DNA of 64,000 nt from Hymenobacter psychrophilus (GTDB lineage Bacteria; Bacteroidota; Bacteroidia; Cytophagales; Hymenobacteraceae): positions 89,140-153,139 of the forward strand of contig NZ_FNOV01000009.1 of the NCBI RefSeq assembly GCF_900107135.1, given 5' to 3'. The position numbers and the translations under genes are program-made. This document shows positions 61,822 to 64,000 of the stretch, in pieces; within the stretch, counting starts at the first letter, position 1, and each line of letters opens with the position of its first letter. The notes under the pieces are model-generated. The model was not told the DNA's origin. It did not search any database and saw only the letters and a list, made by a program, of their open reading frames with translations.

Positions 61822-62105
61822 AGGTCCACTTCACGCGGCTGGTCTTGGCGGTCGGCGTAGATGCGGCGCACCATTTCCTCACCGCTCTCCTCCGATTTCC
61901 ACGAACCGAATACCTCGTGCAGCAAACGGTTCTGCTCTGCCTCTGATAGGTCTTCGCTCCCTCCCGCTTCTGGCAGCGCTACTTCGCCTGGCAGGCGCTG
62001 CTTGCCCCGAAACTTGGCAACCAAGCCTTGAGGAATGCTTTGCAGCCAATGAAGAGCGGCAGCAGCTTGCTCATCCGGAACCTCCAATTCTATTGCGAAT
62101 TTCAT
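61818..62105 (-). CDS. Antitoxin partner of VapC-like toxin
   Basis: 95 residues. The N-terminal half MKFAIELEVPDEQAAAALHWLQ is a likely beta-alpha fold, and the C-terminal half is acidic and helical (SEDLSEAEQNRLLHEVFGSWKSEESGEEM). The pattern HEVFGSWKSEESGEEMVRRIYADR resembles toxin-binding tails of VapB-type antitoxins. The four-base overlap with the toxin supports the pairing. The DNA-binding type is unclear (not a plain AbrB domain). Confidence 0.82.
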   Translation of the reverse strand: MKFAIELEVPDEQAAAALHWLQSIPQGLVAKFRGKQRLPGEVALPEAGGSEDLSEAEQNRLLHEVFGSWKSEESGEEMVRRIYADRQDQPREVDL

Positions 62106-62175
62106 ACTACTAAGCTACGGAAAAGCTGGGGTATCGTTTTAGCGGCGCGGGCGGCAGTTGGGGCGGTCGTAGGGT

Positions 62176-62212
62176 AGAAGCTGTGGTATAGTGCCAGCGG
62201 CGGGGGCAGCGG
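62176..62212. repeat. Right direct repeat flanking the vapBC module
   Basis: AGAAGCT (62176-62182), a 13-base gap, then AGCGGCGGGGGCAGCGG (62196-62212), same orientation as 61325-61359. Together the two copies frame 61360-62175, which contains only the toxin and antitoxin genes. Confidence 0.7.
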
Positions 62213-62233
62213 CCCAACCGATTGCCCGGGCAG

Positions 62234-62635
62234 TTAGGCCAGCAGTTCGCCCCGCTCGTGCAGCCAGTCGAAAATCAGCTGGTCGACGGCCGAAACCTGG
62301 GGGCGGTGGCGGTAGGTGAGCCAGACAACTTCCTCGATTTCGGCGGCGGGTTGCAGCGTGCCGGTGTAGGCGGCTGCGTAAAGCGTCATCTGCACCAGCA
62401 CATCGGGGGCGTGGCCGTGGGCAGGGGCCGTGAACACGCCGCGCGGGTGCAGGCTGGTGGGCAGCAGTTCCACGGTTAGTTCCTCCCGGATTTCGCGCAA
62501 CAGCGTCTGGGCGTCGGTTTCGCCGGGCTTGCGCTTGCCGCCGGGCAGGTAGTACCGGTCTTTGCCCCGGCTGCGGGTGCTGAGCACGCGGCCCTCGGGC
62601 AGGTGCAGCCAGGCTATCTTGTCGATGAGCGGCAT
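62234..62635 (-). CDS. NUDIX hydrolase
   Basis: 133 residues. Full Nudix box at about 33-55: GKRKPGETDAQTLLREIREE with the helix Glu residues that bind metal. Hydrolyses a nucleoside diphosphate linked to another group; the exact substrate is unknown. Its start is eight bases after the stop codon of the 37-residue membrane protein gene, so the two are likely one operon. Confidence 0.92.
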   Translation of the reverse strand: MPLIDKIAWLHLPEGRVLSTRSRGKDRYYLPGGKRKPGETDAQTLLREIREELTVELLPTSLHPRGVFTAPAHGHAPDVLVQMTLYAAAYTGTLQPAAEIEEVVWLTYRHRPQVSAVDQLIFDWLHERGELLA

Positions 62636-62643
62636 GGCAATGG

Positions 62644-62757
62644 TTAGGAGCAGCGCACTACGAAGTAGGCCACCGCCGCTACCAGCGCCACCGAGCCGAA
62701 GCGTAGCGCCAGAAACACCCAGGCGGGCAGTTCGGGTTTTTTAGGAGGGTAGGACAT
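62644..62757 (-). CDS. 37-residue single-span membrane protein
   Basis: ATG 62757 to TAA 62644. The product starts MSYPPKKPELPAWVFLALRF and ends VAAVAYFVVRCS. A proline/lysine-rich N terminus is followed by one hydrophobic helix (about 13-34) and a terminal Cys. In Bacteroidota many such tiny proteins are missed because of length. It sits eight bases before the NUDIX start. Translation is inferred from spacing, codon use and the sensible membrane topology. Confidence 0.6.
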   Translation of the reverse strand: MSYPPKKPELPAWVFLALRFGSVALVAAVAYFVVRCS

Positions 62758-62784
62758 GGCGGGGGAGGTATGGTAGAGATATAC

Positions 62785-62885
62785 AGAACGTCATGCTGAG
62801 CTTGTCGAAGCATCTCTACCGCTTCGTTGCAATGGTAATCCAACGAAGCGGTAGAGATGCTTCGACAAGCTCAGCATGACGTTCT
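62785..62885. repeat. Long intergenic palindrome, perfect 45-bp arms, GTCATGCTGAGC type
   Basis: Arms 62785-62829 and 62841-62885 pair without mismatch (AGAACGTCATGCTGAGCTTG...), spacer CAATGGTAATC. Next to it is the word repeat AACTAACAACTAACAACTA (62894-62912), which runs into the PfkB kinase stop codon. Confidence 0.94.
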
Positions 62886-62909
62886 ATTCTGACAACTAAC
62901 AACTAACAA

Positions 62910-63863
62910 CTATGCCCCAACCGCTGCCGGCATGGTTTGCAGCAGCCACTGGTAGAGGCGGTCCACATCGGCTTTGCGGAACAGCTCGGTGCCGGGGTTC
63001 ATGGTGGCGGCCGTGCCGCAGGCTACGCCTAGGCGGGCCGTTTCGCGCAGGCTGCGGCCCTCGCTCAGGCCATGTACCAGGCCGGCTACCATGCTGTCGC
63101 CGGCGCCCACGGTGCTGCGTTTTTTTACCGACGGTGCGGGCACGTAATCGGCGCCCTCGGCCGATACCACGCAGGCCCCCTGAGGGCCCATAGATACCAC
63201 CACGATTTCGCACTTGCCGGCCTGCACCAGCTGCCGGGCGGCCCCGGCTACGGCCTGGCTGTCGAGCTCTTCCACGCCCTGCATTTTGCTGAGCTCGCCC
63301 ACATTGGGCTTGGCCAGGTACACGCCCGCATCGAGTAGCGCCGCCAGGGCCGGGCCCGAGGTGTCGGCCACCACTTTCACGCCCAGCTCGCGGGCGGCGC
63401 GGGCAATGCGGGCCAGCAGCTCGGGCTCGACGCCGGGCGGCAGGCTGCCGCTGATGACTAGAAACTCGGGCGGCTCGGGGAGCTCCTGCAGCGCCTGCAG
63501 CACCTGCTGCTGCTCTTCGGGCCGTAGCGGGGTGCCGGGCATTCCAAAGCGGTACTGCTGGCTGGTGGAGGCATCGACCACGATGAAGTTCTCGCGGGTC
63601 CAGCCCTCCACCTCAATGGGGTGCTGCTCGATGTGCTCGTCGCTCAGCAGCTGGCGCAGCAACTGGCCGCTGGGGCCGCCCACCGGGAACACGGCCACCG
63701 AGTTGGAACCCAGCCGCCGCAGTGCCCGGCTCACGTTGATGCCACCGCCGCCGGGCTCGAACCTGGGCGCTTCGCAACGCAGCTTTTGGTCGGGGATAAT
63801 ATGGTCGGCGGTGGTGCTTTTATCCACCGTGGGGTTGAGCGTGAGCGTGACGATGCGGGCCAT
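62910..63863 (-). CDS. PfkB-family sugar kinase, 1-phosphofructokinase type
   Basis: 317 residues. The PfkB signature 1 region is PGGGGINVSRALRRLG (about 37-52). The ATP site and catalytic base are STVGAGDSMVAGLVHG with Asp256. Phosphorylates a sugar phosphate such as fructose-1-phosphate, fructose-6-phosphate or tagatose-6-phosphate. The sequence does not decide which (FruK, PfkB and LacC are related). No PTS gene is nearby. The gap upstream is followed by another palindrome. Confidence 0.9.
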   Translation of the reverse strand: MARIVTLTLNPTVDKSTTADHIIPDQKLRCEAPRFEPGGGGINVSRALRRLGSNSVAVFPVGGPSGQLLRQLLSDEHIEQHPIEVEGWTRENFIVVDASTSQQYRFGMPGTPLRPEEQQQVLQALQELPEPPEFLVISGSLPPGVEPELLARIARAARELGVKVVADTSGPALAALLDAGVYLAKPNVGELSKMQGVEELDSQAVAGAARQLVQAGKCEIVVVSMGPQGACVVSAEGADYVPAPSVKKRSTVGAGDSMVAGLVHGLSEGRSLRETARLGVACGTAATMNPGTELFRKADVDRLYQWLLQTMPAAVGA

Positions 63864-63893
63864 AGGCGAGAGAGTGATAGAAACAGGAGAATG

Positions 63894-63984
63894 ACGTAGG
63901 GGCTTGTCGCCGCCCGCCGTTGAACGACCACCGTCGGACGATTACCGCTGGAGCGGCGGGCAGGGGCAAGTGCCGCCCCTACGT
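63894..63984. repeat. Intergenic palindrome, divergent family member
   Basis: ACGTAGGGGC (63894-63903) pairs with GCCCCTACGT (63975-63984), with inner CGCCCGCCG/CGGCGGGC. The spacer holds GATTACC, the complement of GGTAATC. Close to the window end, upstream of the PfkB kinase gene. Confidence 0.75.
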
Positions 63985-64000
63985 CGTTCTTGAAAGGCGC

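Overview
The window reads as chromosomal DNA of a GC-rich Bacteroidota, most like the Hymenobacter group (Cytophagales). This rests on several things. A 14-subunit NADH dehydrogenase operon has a short NuoG and separate NuoC and NuoD. There is a type IX secretion (T9SS) cargo protein with a C-terminal sorting domain. LytS/LytTR two-component genes, an ABC permease fused to an M1 aminopeptidase, and a lipoprotein with an acidic C-DDDD signal are present. Shine-Dalgarno sequences are scarce, while promoters match the Bacteroidota -7 element TAnnTTTG, twice with a TTTG -33 element at the right spacing. No rRNA, tRNA, CRISPR array, transposase or prophage was seen. Genus is inference.

Layout. 1-6800: ndk, nucleoside permease, truncated haemoglobin, Old Yellow Enzyme, superoxide dismutase, tRNA adenosine deaminase and two secreted proteins of unknown role. 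6997-11678: a two-gene ABC exporter whose permease carries an M1 metallopeptidase domain. 11948-15752: aspS, a small membrane protein, a 67-residue protein abutting a nucleotidyltransferase (toxin-antitoxin-like pair), and a DEDD exonuclease. 16022-17128: an S41 peptidase. 17334-36364: complex I, nuoA to nuoN, on the minus strand. It is split between nuoJ and nuoK by a 4.4-kb module (amidohydrolase, LytS-type kinase, LytTR regulator and a plus-strand MaoC gene). A further AT-rich unknown gene sits between nuoL and nuoM. 36585-45137: pruA, SRAP/YedK, a dNMP-kinase-like protein, a YjjG-like phosphatase, a 2Fe-2S protein, an ArsR regulator, a secreted carboxypeptidase-regulatory-like protein, a type II NADH dehydrogenase, KDPG aldolase and a PH-domain protein. 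45262-57363: envelope genes, namely a secreted M1 peptidase, a HupE/UreJ-like protein, a 1297-residue T9SS protein, two proteins sharing an unrecognised domain, two overlapping DoxX-like genes and a surface-type lipoprotein. 57424-63984: clpB, an AT-rich DUF4238 gene, a VapBC-type module between direct repeats, a 37-residue membrane protein with a NUDIX gene, and a PfkB kinase.

How it works together. Electron entry is well covered: complex I, NDH-2, and the NADH-producing proline catabolism enzyme PruA. NDK, the nucleoside permease, the dNMP-kinase-like protein, YjjG and NUDIX touch nucleotide metabolism. SOD, ClpB, Old Yellow Enzyme and SRAP are stress or repair functions.

The most unusual feature is non-coding. 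Many intergenic gaps hold long hairpins. Their arms differ from copy to copy but pair internally, and several share an outer GTCATnCTGAGC block and a spacer core close to GGTAATC. Eight gaps inside the complex I cluster contain one. A second REP-like family (CCCAGGGCTTnAGCCCTGGG) and a third, low-complexity word-repeat family also occur.
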